A program made the translations under genes and the position numbers. Shown here piece by piece: positions 7,839 to 15,550 of a stretch of 64,000 nt of DNA (positions are counted from its first letter, which is position 1; each line of letters begins with the position of its first letter). The DNA is from Streptomyces bambusae (lineage in GTDB: Bacteria > Actinomycetota > Actinomycetes > Streptomycetales > Streptomycetaceae). The stretch lies in contig NZ_JAJAUZ010000021.1 in the NCBI RefSeq assembly GCF_020532645.1, positions 1 to 64,000 of the forward strand. The letters run 5' to 3'. The notes under the pieces were generated by a model. It was not told the origin of the DNA. It did not search any database and saw only the letters and a list, made by a program, of their open reading frames with translations.

Positions 7839-8090
7839 ATGAACGGCTTCAAGCTCGGCGAACCGCTGGACCAGACCCTGGACGGCTTCGCCAAGACCGC
7901 CCCGCCCGTGGTGTTCAGCACCCAGGCGACCGGATTCATCGAGCTGAAGACCCCGGAGGAGCTGCGGGCCTGGGAGGTGGCGCTCCGGACCACCACCGGC
8001 CTGGAGATCTCCGCCGAGACCCTGGCCGGGCACGCCTGTGAGACCGGGTGCGGGCCGAACTGCTGTTCCGACATGTGCGACGCGGCATGA
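7839..8090 (+). CDS. Cys-rich RiPP precursor candidate for the adjacent ATP-grasp ligase
   Basis: 83 residues. A leader-like region of about 64 residues rich in hydrophobic and acidic residues (MNGFKLGEPLDQTLDGFAKT... LEISAETLAG) is followed by a short tail HACETGCGPNCCSDMCDAA with cysteines at 67, 71, 75, 76 and 80, a near-regular i, i+4 spacing, plus Glu68, Thr69, Ser77, Asp78 and Asp81. GGAGG sits 8 bases before the ATG. The stop TGA overlaps the ATG of the ATP-grasp gene (ATGA), so the two are translationally coupled. The arrangement small peptide plus ATP-grasp is that of graspetide (omega-ester/amide peptide) pathways. No known precursor family is recognised, so precursor identity is inference from size, tail composition and coupling. 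Confidence 0.6.
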   Translation: MNGFKLGEPLDQTLDGFAKTAPPVVFSTQATGFIELKTPEELRAWEVALRTTTGLEISAETLAGHACETGCGPNCCSDMCDAA

Positions 8091-9190
8091 TCCTGGCCCT
8101 GTCGTTCCGGGAGGACCTGCACGCCATCGCCGTCCGGCGCGCCGTCCGCGCCCGCGGTGTGGACTGCCACATCGTGGAGTGCGACGCGGTGAGCGGCCGG
8201 CCGGGCCTGAGCTGGCAGCTGACCGGGGCGCCGGACGGATCCGGCGCCCCCGCGGCCGTACCGACGTCGGAGGGCCGTACGGTGGCGCCCGCGGAGGCGG
8301 AGGTGCTGTGGTGGCGCCGCGCCCGGGCGGACCAGCAGCTCACCATGGCCGCGATGGCCACCGCCCGCACCACGGCGTCCACAAGGTCCGCCGCGTCCGC
8401 CGCCTCCGCCACGTCCGCCGCCTCCACCGCGTCCACCGCCTCCACCGCGTCGTCGGACGGCGAGGGCCTCGGCGCGCAGCAGGTCAGCCTGGTCAACAAC
8501 GACTGCCGGGGCGCGCTGGCGGGCATCCTGGCCGCCTCGTTCCACGGCACCTGGATCTCGCCGCCGGCGGCGACCGACCGGGCGTCGGACAAGATCTACC
8601 AGCTGTGGGTGGCCCGGCAGGCCGGCTTCCGGGTACCGAGGACGCTGATCACGCAGTCCCGCGACGAGGTGCTCGACTTCGTCCGCGAGGTGGGGCGGGT
8701 CATCGTGAAGCCCGTCGTGGGCGCGCCCGGGCCGTCCTTGCTCACCCGGTGGATCGAGAACCCGCTGGCCCTGCCCGCGGAGTCGTACGCGGTGTGTCCG
8801 GCGACGTACCAGGAGTACGTGCCGGGCCGGCACCACATCCGGCTCAACTGCTTCGGCGAGCGGATGTTCGCCGCGCGGATCGAGACCGACGAACTGGACT
8901 GGCGCCCCGACCTGCGCGTCCCGATCACCCGCTGGCCGGTCCCCGCTGACCTGGCCCGCCTGGTCCGCACGACCCTCGACCGCCTGGGCCTGCCGATGGG
9001 CGTGATCGACCTCAAACTCACTCCGTCGGGCGAACCCGTCTGGCTGGAGGTGAACCCCCAGGGCCAGTTCCTCTTCCTCGAACCGATCACCGGCGAACCC
9101 CTGACGGAACACTTCGCCGACTACCTGATCAGCGCGACGACCGCGGGGACGGACGCAGGCGTGGTGACGCCGGCCCTTCGGGGCGCTTAG
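8087..9190 (+). CDS. ATP-grasp ligase, graspetide-synthetase-like (MvdD/RimK type)
   Basis: 367 residues. The N-terminal pre-ATP-grasp domain contains EVLWWRRARADQQ, which corresponds to the W-x-R-R type motif of MvdC/MvdD-like peptide maturases. An Ala/Ser/Thr-rich insertion (about residues 88-125) interrupts it. The ATP-grasp fold follows: SDKIYQLWVARQAGFRVPRT, GRVIVKPVVGAPGPS (lysine of the ATP site), YQEYVPGRHHIRLNCFG, and the Mg2+/ATP motif MGVIDLKL...WLEVNPQGQFLFLE, matching the NPxGQ[WF]L[WF]xE ending typical of peptide-modifying ATP-grasp ligases. These enzymes activate side-chain carboxylates of a precursor peptide as acyl phosphates and form ester or amide macrocycles. It overlaps the Cys-rich peptide gene by 4 bases, making that peptide the likely substrate. 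No exporter or protease is next to it. Confidence 0.75.
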   Translation: MILALSFREDLHAIAVRRAVRARGVDCHIVECDAVSGRPGLSWQLTGAPDGSGAPAAVPTSEGRTVAPAEAEVLWWRRARADQQLTMAAMATARTTASTRSAASAASATSAASTASTASTASSDGEGLGAQQVSLVNNDCRGALAGILAASFHGTWISPPAATDRASDKIYQLWVARQAGFRVPRTLITQSRDEVLDFVREVGRVIVKPVVGAPGPSLLTRWIENPLALPAESYAVCPATYQEYVPGRHHIRLNCFGERMFAARIETDELDWRPDLRVPITRWPVPADLARLVRTTLDRLGLPMGVIDLKLTPSGEPVWLEVNPQGQFLFLEPITGEPLTEHFADYLISATTAGTDAGVVTPALRGA

Positions 9191-9206
9191 GCCCTGCGGC
9201 GGGCCG

Positions 9207-9890
9207 TCAGAACGGGTACCCGATCTCCTCGAGGTCGTCCGCCAGACCGGTGAAGGGCAGGTCCGGGTTGAGGACGGCGGCGACCTCCGGGGTGAGGGGG
9301 AGGCCGGCCAGGACGTGGCGTACGGCGGCGACGTCGACCGGGGTCTCGTAGTACTCGCTCGCCCACCGCGCGTACGCCTCGGGCGAGCGGTCGACGAGGA
9401 GCTCGAAGAGGACCTCGGCGCCGTCCGGGTCGCCGTCGCCCTCGGTGGGGAAGCCGATGGAGCGGCCGGTGCGCCAGGCGGGGTCGGCGTCGGTGCGGCG
9501 CCACAGGCAGCAGGTCACGACGGGTACGCCGTCCGGGGCGCAGAAGGCCGGCTCCGTCACGTACGGACGGAACACCTCCGGTACGTCGTCCAGTACGCCG
9601 GGCCACACCACCGGCACGTCCATGCGGGCCCAGGGGCTCATCAGCGACTCGTGGTCGAAGCCGCGGACGTACGCGCCTGCGGCCGAGAAGACGATCGCGT
9701 AGTCCGACCCCATCCCGTCCCGCATCGACGCCATCTGCTCCCCCCGCCCGACGTCCCAGCGCGCGTCGTACGAGTGGAAGCGCGCGTCCCACTCCGGACT
9801 GAGCACGGCGTCCAGCATCGCGAGCCCACGGCAGTGCTCACGCAGTTCCTCAACACCCGGCAACGCACGGGCCACGTCATGTGCGGTCAC
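9207..9890 (-). CDS. Hypothetical protein (227 aa)
   Basis: 227 residues, GTG start, no signal peptide or membrane helix. Rich in aromatic residues and acidic turns; no recognised motif. The sequence (RFHSYDARWDVGRGEQMASM, GSDYAIVFSAAGAYVRGFDHES) has the feel of the uncharacterised SUKH/SMI1-like or regulatory proteins common in streptomycetes, but I cannot assign a family. It is convergent with the ATP-grasp gene with only 16 bp between them, and no terminator is visible there. Confidence 0.5.
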   Translation of the reverse strand: MTAHDVARALPGVEELREHCRGLAMLDAVLSPEWDARFHSYDARWDVGRGEQMASMRDGMGSDYAIVFSAAGAYVRGFDHESLMSPWARMDVPVVWPGVLDDVPEVFRPYVTEPAFCAPDGVPVVTCCLWRRTDADPAWRTGRSIGFPTEGDGDPDGAEVLFELLVDRSPEAYARWASEYYETPVDVAAVRHVLAGLPLTPEVAAVLNPDLPFTGLADDLEEIGYPF

Positions 9891-10070
9891 CGGGCCATTT
9901 CAGCGCATGCGGCGGGCGAGCGGGAGGTCGGGTGTGCCGACGGGGTGGGCGGGGCCGTACGCGCCGGGCCGGTGCGTGGCCCGGGAGGCCGGTCCGTGAC
10001 GCGTACGTGACAGGATGTCCCCCGTTGACCCGTAGGGCCCCGCCCCCGCGGCCACGGGCCCCCGCGCCGG

Positions 10071-10102
10071 GTCGGGATGTCGGGATGTCGGGATGTCGGA
10101 AT
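10071..10102. repeat. GTCGGGAT octamer tandem repeat
   Basis: Three perfect copies of GTCGGGAT (10071-10094) and a fourth with one change (GTCGGAAT, 10095-10102). The fourth copy supplies the first two bases of a possible ATG start at 10101, so copy number changes would alter the leader of the LRV protein gene. Confidence 0.75.
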
Positions 10103-11522
10103 GCGGAACTTCGGGAGATGCCGGGACGTGGTTGCCTTCTACTCCTCCGCGCTCGACGGGATCGGCGCCAATCCGGCGCTGCCCGCCCCGCTGCTGCTGC
10201 GGCTGGTCGCGTTCGACGACGCGGGCGGGGGGCCGCCGTTCCAGGTGCTGCACCGGCCGGGGCTGCCGGAGGCGGCGGTGGCGGTGGTCATCGCCCACCC
10301 GTCGCGGGACGCCCGGGTGAACTTCGCGTCGAGCGGTCAGGCGGAGCCCGAGCAGCGGGCCCGGCTCGCGGACGATCCCGCGCCCGAGGTGCGGGCGGCC
10401 GTCGCCCACGGGCCGGAATTCACGCACGACCGCCGCAGGACGGTCCGGCCGCTGCCGGACGCCGTGTGCCGGCGGCTCCTCGACGACCCCGAACCCTCCG
10501 TACGCGATGCCCTCCTGTACTCGCCGTACCTGTCCGCGTCCTTCCGCGCCTCCCTCGCGGACCACCCCGACCCGGCCGCCCGGCGCACCGCCCTGCACGT
10601 CTGGGACGAGCTGCCGCCCGCCGCCCGTACCGCCCTCCTGGCCGATCCGGACCCGGACGTCCGGCGCTCCGCCGCGCTGTGCGCGTGCCCCGGGGACGCG
10701 CGGCTCACCGCGCGGCTGCTCGACGACCCCGCCGCCCTGCCGGAGGCGCTGCGCCGGGGGCTCCTGGACCGTGCGGAGGCCGAACGCCGGCTCACCGCCG
10801 GTATCCACCTGGACGCCCTCGCCGCCAACCCCGCCCTGCCCGCCGACCTCGTGGACCGGCTGGCCGCCGACCGCGACGACGCCGTCCGGATGGCCGTCTC
10901 GCTGCGGCCGGAGCTGAGCCCGGCCCGGCGCGCGGCCATCGACGTGACCGTGGCGCCGTGGGCACGCGTCGCCGTGGACTGGGTGGACGCCGGCCTCGCC
11001 GATCAGGACGTCCTGCGCCGGGCGGTGACCTCGGGCCATCCCCTGCTGCGCCGGGCGGCGGCCTGCAGCCCGCACCTGCCGCCCGACCTGCTGCGGCTGC
11101 TGGCCGCCGACCCGGACGACGTCGTGCGCACCCACCTGGCGATCCACCACCCGGACACCCCCGAGGAGGTGCTGATGAGCGTCTACGCACGGCTCGGCGG
11201 AACGTTCTCCGCCTGGATGGCGACCGGCCACCCCCGCTTCCCGCGCGAGGGTCTCGCGGCCCGGTTCGCGGACCATCCGGAAGCGATCTACCGGCAGCTG
11301 GCCGTCCGCGACCCCGCCGCCTCCCCGGCCCTGATCGAGCGCCTCAGCCACGACCCGGACGTCCACACCCGCCAGGCCGCCTGCGCCGACCCCCGCCTCC
11401 CCCTCCCCCGCCTCCTCGACGCCCTCACCACCCCCGAACTGGCCCGCACCGCAGGCGCCAACCCGGCCCTGCCACACGGGGACATGGCCCGGGTGATGGA
11501 CGAGGCGGGAGTTCCGACGTAG
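10101..11522 (+). CDS. Leucine-rich-variant (LRV)/HEAT-like repeat protein
   Basis: About 473 residues made almost wholly of 20-25 residue helical repeats with the LRV signature: ANPALPAPLLLRLVAF, AAVAHGPEFTHDRRR, ALAANPALPADLVDRLAADRDDAVRMAVSLRPELS, ACSPHLPPDLLRLLAADPDDVVRTHLAIHHPDTP, AVRDPAASPALIERLSHDPDVHTRQAACADPRLP. Such alpha-solenoids are protein-binding scaffolds; no enzyme domain, signal peptide or membrane segment is present. Start is uncertain between ATG 10101, inside an octamer repeat, and GTG 10128, which follows GGGAG. Unlinked in function to its neighbours as far as can be seen. Confidence 0.75.
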   Translation: MRNFGRCRDVVAFYSSALDGIGANPALPAPLLLRLVAFDDAGGGPPFQVLHRPGLPEAAVAVVIAHPSRDARVNFASSGQAEPEQRARLADDPAPEVRAAVAHGPEFTHDRRRTVRPLPDAVCRRLLDDPEPSVRDALLYSPYLSASFRASLADHPDPAARRTALHVWDELPPAARTALLADPDPDVRRSAALCACPGDARLTARLLDDPAALPEALRRGLLDRAEAERRLTAGIHLDALAANPALPADLVDRLAADRDDAVRMAVSLRPELSPARRAAIDVTVAPWARVAVDWVDAGLADQDVLRRAVTSGHPLLRRAAACSPHLPPDLLRLLAADPDDVVRTHLAIHHPDTPEEVLMSVYARLGGTFSAWMATGHPRFPREGLAARFADHPEAIYRQLAVRDPAASPALIERLSHDPDVHTRQAACADPRLPLPRLLDALTTPELARTAGANPALPHGDMARVMDEAGVPT

Positions 11523-11545
11523 CGGAGCCGCTGCGCATCGAGCGG

Positions 11546-11998
11546 TCAGTGAAACCAGACGACCAGGCGGACGTTCTCCCCGCCGTGGAGCGTGGCGAGG
11601 GTGCGCATGACGCTCCAGACCGGCCCCCAGCGCGTTTCGGGTCCTGCCGCCGAGGCGCGGGTGCGCGTGCCGGTGGCGTCCGTCTCCCGCCAGTCGGTGG
11701 CGGCTACGTCGGACCAGGTCAGCCAGGTGGTGCTGTGCACGTACCGTGGGCCGCCGCAGGCCTCGAACTCGCGGCGCACCGCCTCCGACGCGTCATCCGG
11801 GAAGCCGCGGCCCTCGGCCAGTGGCCGGAAGCCGAAGTGGTTGCGGACTCCGAAGAGGCAGGCCAGCCCGTCGTACGCGTTGCCACCGTTCAGGAGGCCG
11901 AGGTCGATGCCCGGTTCCCACACGGTGTCCTCGTCGTCGAGGCCCCACAGGCGGGCCCCCGGCCGGCATTCGATCATTCCCGTCACTTCGGTGGACAT
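11546..11998 (-). CDS. Hypothetical protein (150 aa)
   Basis: 150 residues, ATG start, no signal or membrane segment. Contains many Trp and Gly residues (ARLWGLDDEDTVWEPGIDLGLLNGG, YVHSTTWLTWSDVAATDW, RWGPVWSVMRTLATLHGGENVRLVVWF), suggesting a compact alpha/beta domain. No catalytic motif recognised. Convergent with the LRV protein gene and lying 41 bp downstream of the SDR gene on the same strand, so it may be its operon partner. Confidence 0.5.
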   Translation of the reverse strand: MSTEVTGMIECRPGARLWGLDDEDTVWEPGIDLGLLNGGNAYDGLACLFGVRNHFGFRPLAEGRGFPDDASEAVRREFEACGGPRYVHSTTWLTWSDVAATDWRETDATGTRTRASAAGPETRWGPVWSVMRTLATLHGGENVRLVVWFH

Positions 11999-12039
11999 AC
12001 GGGGATGATGCCGGGCCGGGCCCGGCGCCGGCATCTGCT

Positions 12040-13023
12040 TCAGGCCGCCCCCGCCGGCCAGCCGTACTCCACGCCCGTAAGCCGCTCCGAGAGGGTCCAC
12101 AGGGCCTCGGCCGTGGTGGTGTCGTGGAGGGCGCGTTCGGCGGTGCGGAGCACCGGTTCGCCGCGGAGTTGGAGGGGGCCGTGCGGGACGACGTAGCTGC
12201 CTCCGCGCAGGTCGGGGACGGTTGCCGCGTACAGGGAGGTCTTGGCGCCCTCGGGCGTCGGGCGGAACGCGGTGCGTTGGAGGAGGCGTACGAGTGCGCC
12301 GTACGCGCGGCCGCGGCGGGCGGCACCCGCCAGGACGTTGGTACGGGTCAGCCCGGGCGCGACGGCCATGCTGCGCAAGGGCAGACGGGCGGCGTCGGCC
12401 CGCCGCTGGAGCTCGGCGGCGAAATACAGGTTCGCCCGCTTCGACTGCACGTACGCGAACGCAGCCCGGTAACCGCGCTCGGCGTTGAGGTTGGCCAGGT
12501 CGAAGCGGGCGAAGCGCTGGCCTTCGCTGCTGACGGTGACCACGCGCGGATCCGGCGCAGCCAGCAGGGACGGCAGGAGGAGCCCGGTCAGCGCGAACGT
12601 GCCGAGGTGGTTGACACCGAACTGCGACTCGAACCCGTCGGCCGTCCGGGCGAACGGCACCATGGCGATGCCGGCGTTGTTGACCAGGAGGTCGAGCCGG
12701 CCGTGGTCCCATTGCGCCGCGAACCTGCGTACGGACCGCAGATCGGCCAGGTCGAGGATCCGCAACTCGGCCCGGGCGTAGGTGACTTCGGACTTCAGGA
12801 GGGCCAACGCCTCCGCACCACGGCCCTGGTCGCGGCAGGCGAGTACGACATCGGCACCGTGGCGGGCGAGTTCGCGGGCGGTGACGTACCCGATGCCGCT
12901 GTTGGCGCCGGTGACCACGACCCGGCGCCCGGACTGGGCGGGGATGCCGTCCGGCCGCCAACGGCCCTTCAATAAAGGGACGTTGGGAGCGACGAACGTC
13001 GACGTCGATTGGTGACGATCCAC
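12040..13023 (-). CDS. Short-chain dehydrogenase/reductase (retinol-dehydrogenase-like)
   Basis: 327 residues, cytosolic NAD(P)-dependent oxidoreductase. All classical SDR elements are visible: TGANSGIG cofactor loop (about residue 39), ACRDQGR after the second strand (Arg favours NADP), LDLADL, NNAGI structural motif, and the catalytic VTVSSEG...YVQSK (Ser, Tyr-x3-Lys). Longer than a minimal SDR through an extended C terminus, as in the WWOX/retinol dehydrogenase-like group. Divergent from a TetR regulator; the 137-bp gap carries inverted repeats, so it is probably the regulator's target. Substrate unknown. Confidence 0.85.
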   Translation of the reverse strand: MDRHQSTSTFVAPNVPLLKGRWRPDGIPAQSGRRVVVTGANSGIGYVTARELARHGADVVLACRDQGRGAEALALLKSEVTYARAELRILDLADLRSVRRFAAQWDHGRLDLLVNNAGIAMVPFARTADGFESQFGVNHLGTFALTGLLLPSLLAAPDPRVVTVSSEGQRFARFDLANLNAERGYRAAFAYVQSKRANLYFAAELQRRADAARLPLRSMAVAPGLTRTNVLAGAARRGRAYGALVRLLQRTAFRPTPEGAKTSLYAATVPDLRGGSYVVPHGPLQLRGEPVLRTAERALHDTTTAEALWTLSERLTGVEYGWPAGAA

Positions 13024-13094
13024 AGCGGGACCTCACTTCCGTGAGCGCGGCAAAGGGCGAGAGGATCGGGGGACGGCACCAGAGCCACCACATC

Positions 13095-13159
13095 GCAACT
13101 CCGAGTCGCGATAACGTGATGCTGCCGCACTCGCCGCCGATAACGCAACCAGGAGTTGC
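13095..13159. promoter_or_regulatory. Candidate TetR operators between SDR and tetR
   Basis: GCAACTCC at 13095-13102 is repeated in inverted orientation as GGAGTTGC at 13152-13159, immediately before the tetR start codon; ACTCCGAGT (13098-13106) is itself a palindrome, and GCGATAACG/CCGATAACG elements lie between. The region separates divergent genes, the usual place for autoregulatory TetR operators. Assignment is by position and symmetry only. Confidence 0.45.
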
Positions 13160-13160
13160 A

Positions 13161-13778
13161 ATGGAGTCTGTTACGTCGTCGACCGCCCACCGGGGCCCCG
13201 CCGTCGGCCGCGGCGCCAAGATGCGCGCCGCCGTGCTGGCGGCGACCGTCGCCGAGCTCACCGAGACCGGGTACGCGGCCCTGACCGTCGAGGGCGTCGC
13301 CCAGCGCGCCGGTGTGCACAAGACGACGATCTACCGGAACTGGAAGACCCCCGACGCCCTCGTCATCGACGCGCTGACCGGCCACTTCGCCACCGACATC
13401 CCGATCCCCGACACCGGCGCGGTGGACGACGACCTGCGCGTGCTGGCCCGTTCCCTGATCGCCACCATGACCACCCCCGCGGGACGCGCCCTGCTGACCA
13501 CCGTCCTCTCGGACGCCGTCCGCCTGCCCGCACTCGCCGCGATGAAGAGCGCGCTGTTCGAGGACCGCTTCCGCCGCGCGGCCCCCGTCGTCACCCGGGC
13601 CGTCGCGCGCGGCGAACTCCCCGCCGCCACCGACCCCGCCGAGTTCCTCACCACCCTCGCCGCCCCGATCTACTTCCGCCTCGTCTTCACCGCCGAGCCG
13701 GTCGACGAGGCCACCGCGGACCGCGCCGTCGCCGTAGCCCTGGCGGCAGCGAGGGCGGGCACGCTGACCGCGTTGTGA
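13161..13778 (+). CDS. TetR/AcrR-family transcriptional regulator
   Basis: 205 residues. N-terminal HTH: RAAVLAATVAELTETGYAALTVEGVAQRAGVHKTTIYRNWKTPDALVIDAL, the typical TetR recognition-helix pattern; the remainder is the all-helical ligand-binding and dimerisation domain ending in a TetR_C-like segment (EFLTTLAAPIYFRLVF). AGGAG lies 5 bases before the ATG. Expected to repress itself and the divergent SDR gene until an unknown ligand binds. Confidence 0.9.
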   Translation: MESVTSSTAHRGPAVGRGAKMRAAVLAATVAELTETGYAALTVEGVAQRAGVHKTTIYRNWKTPDALVIDALTGHFATDIPIPDTGAVDDDLRVLARSLIATMTTPAGRALLTTVLSDAVRLPALAAMKSALFEDRFRRAAPVVTRAVARGELPAATDPAEFLTTLAAPIYFRLVFTAEPVDEATADRAVAVALAAARAGTLTAL

Positions 13779-14170
13779 CGGGTACGAGTTGGTGACGGGT
13801 GCGGCCGGACGCGCGCGTCGCCCTCCTCCAGGGCGGCGACGCCCAGAGCACGTGGCGCCGCCTCCTCAAAGGGCACCCCGAGTTCGACGCACCCCAGTTC
13901 CTTCGAGGTGGAGGGACGTCGGCGACCACCGGTCGGCATGGCGGTTCTCGCATGAATCAGAGACCTCCGGTACGCCGGTAACAGGGCCGTACGGGGCCTC
14001 GGTGCAGGGTTCGGGCGCCCGGGGGCAGGGGTGTGCGCCTGCCGGCCAAGCAGGCGGTGGTGGACGGGCAGGAGAGCGCTCGGCGCTTCGCCTCACGGCC
14101 TCTGACCTGGCGCTTTATGCGAAAACGCCTACGCTTTGGGGGTCTGCTGGAGCTGTCGGAGGGGGACTTC
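13779..14170. other. Non-coding gap, nothing recognised
   Basis: About 390 bp between the TetR gene and the GyrB-like gene. Several short open frames exist on both strands but none has a ribosome site and a recognisable product. The last 60 bases before the GyrB-like start are less GC-rich (CGCTTTATGCGAAAACGCC) and probably hold its promoter; GGAGGGGG at 14157-14164 is its ribosome site. Confidence 0.5.
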
Positions 14171-15265
14171 GTGAGTGAGGACCGTGCCGGGTACGACGCG
14201 ACGCACATCGAGCTGCTGGGAGAGGCGGAGGCCGTTCGGCTGCGGCCCGGGATGTGGCTCGGGTCGGTGGGTGAACGCGGCTTGCACCAGGCGGTGTTCG
14301 GGGTGGTCGAGTGGGCGGTTAACGAGGTGCTCGGCGGCCGGGGCGAGCGCCTCGCCGTGACGTTGCACGGCGGCGGCTCGGTAAGGGTGGCCGTCAGCGG
14401 GGCGTCCGGGGTGCCGTGTGCGGATGACGGGACCGGGCTGGAGGAACTGCTTACCTCGCACCACCCGGGTGCCCGCCGCTGTGACCGGCGCAGGGTGGGT
14501 GTCGGGGTATTCGGCAACGGCCCGTTCCTCACCAACGCCCTGTCGAGCCGGCTGACGGCAGAGGTGCGGCGCGGTGGCACCGGCTGGGTGCGCACGTTCG
14601 AGCGCGGTGTCGCGGTCGGGGAGCGTGCGCCGGTGACGGGCACGGACGGGGGCGGGGACGCGACCGTCATCGACTTCCGGCCCGACGGCGACATCTTCGA
14701 GACCGTCGTGTGTTCCTACGACGCACTGGCCGAGCGCTTCCGGGAGCTGGCCTTCCTCTACGGCGGCCTCGACCTCACCCTCACCGATGCACGCCGGCCG
14801 GACGCACCCCGCTCCAACCGGTTCCACTTCCCCGCCGGAGCGGCGGACTTCGTCGCCTTCCTCGCCGGGACGGCAACCGCCCCGGCTCCCTTCCACTTCG
14901 TGCACGACGACCCCCGCATGAACGGCTCCGTGGAAGTGGCCCTCAAGTGGCGCCACGCTCCGGGCGGCGACCACATCCGTACGTTCGTCAACGGCTGGGC
15001 GACCACCGACGGCGGCGCCCACCTGACCGGATTCCACGAGGGCCTGCGAACCGCCGTCGCAGCGCTCGCCGACGAGCACCGGTTCACGCCCGCCGTCACC
15101 GCCGTCGTCTCCGTCAAGCTCGACCACCCCGACCTGACCGGCGCCACCCGCCGCACCTTGTCCGGCCCCGCCGTCCACACCTGTGTCGCCGACGCAGTGG
15201 CCGAACACCTCCGGTCATGGGACGGTCCCGGTCAGGACCAGGGCCGAGGTCAGCGGGATGCGTAG
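14171..15265 (+). CDS. GyrB/ParE N-terminal-domain homologue with altered ATPase motifs
   Basis: 364 residues (GyrB is about 690). The start aligns with gyrase B: YDATHIELLGEAEAVRLRPGMWLGSVGERGLHQAVFGVVEWAVNEV against the YDAxxIxxLEGLEAVRKRPGMYIG...GLHHLVxEVVDNSxDE of GyrB. The Mg-binding Asn of the VVDNS motif is Trp, the D-x-G-R-G-I-P motif is ASGVPCADDG, and the ATP-lid region reads VGVGVFGNGP. A transducer-like domain follows; TOPRIM and the C-terminal domain are absent. Probably not a working topoisomerase subunit; a ligand-binding or gyrase-interfering role is conceivable. GTG start set by GGAGGGGG. Its 3' end overlaps rpsR by 16 bp. Confidence 0.6.
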   Translation: MSEDRAGYDATHIELLGEAEAVRLRPGMWLGSVGERGLHQAVFGVVEWAVNEVLGGRGERLAVTLHGGGSVRVAVSGASGVPCADDGTGLEELLTSHHPGARRCDRRRVGVGVFGNGPFLTNALSSRLTAEVRRGGTGWVRTFERGVAVGERAPVTGTDGGGDATVIDFRPDGDIFETVVCSYDALAERFRELAFLYGGLDLTLTDARRPDAPRSNRFHFPAGAADFVAFLAGTATAPAPFHFVHDDPRMNGSVEVALKWRHAPGGDHIRTFVNGWATTDGGAHLTGFHEGLRTAVAALADEHRFTPAVTAVVSVKLDHPDLTGATRRTLSGPAVHTCVADAVAEHLRSWDGPGQDQGRGQRDA

Positions 15266-15486
15266 GGAAGGAGGGCCATTTCTCGGGCGTTCTTGATGGC
15301 GGTGGCGAGGGCGCGCTGCTGCTGGGAGGTGACGCGGGTGGTGCGGCGGCTGCGGATCTTGCCGCGGTCCGAGACGAACTTCCGGAGCAGGTCCGTGTCC
15401 TTGTAGTCGATGTACGTGATGCCGGCCGCGTCGAGGGGGTTGGGGCGGGGCTTGACCGGCTTGCCGGGGGCGGGGCGTCGGGGCAT
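15250..15486 (-). CDS. rpsR: 30S ribosomal protein S18, cysteine-free paralogue
   Basis: 78 residues with the S18 core: GITYIDYKDTDLLRKFVSDRGKIRSRRTTRVTSQQQRALATAIKNAREMALLPY. No Cys at all, so it is the zinc-independent (C-minus) form. Last gene of the minus-strand set L33-L31-CobW-S18; 64 bp below CobW. Replaces the zinc-binding S18 during zinc limitation so that zinc can be recovered from ribosomes. Its end overlaps the end of the GyrB-like gene. Confidence 0.92.
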   Translation of the reverse strand: MPRRPAPGKPVKPRPNPLDAAGITYIDYKDTDLLRKFVSDRGKIRSRRTTRVTSQQQRALATAIKNAREMALLPYASR

Positions 15487-15550
15487 GGCGGGGGACTCCT
15501 TGGGGGTATGGGGGTCGGAACAGTGGCCGGGTCGTCCGTCAGGGGTTACG

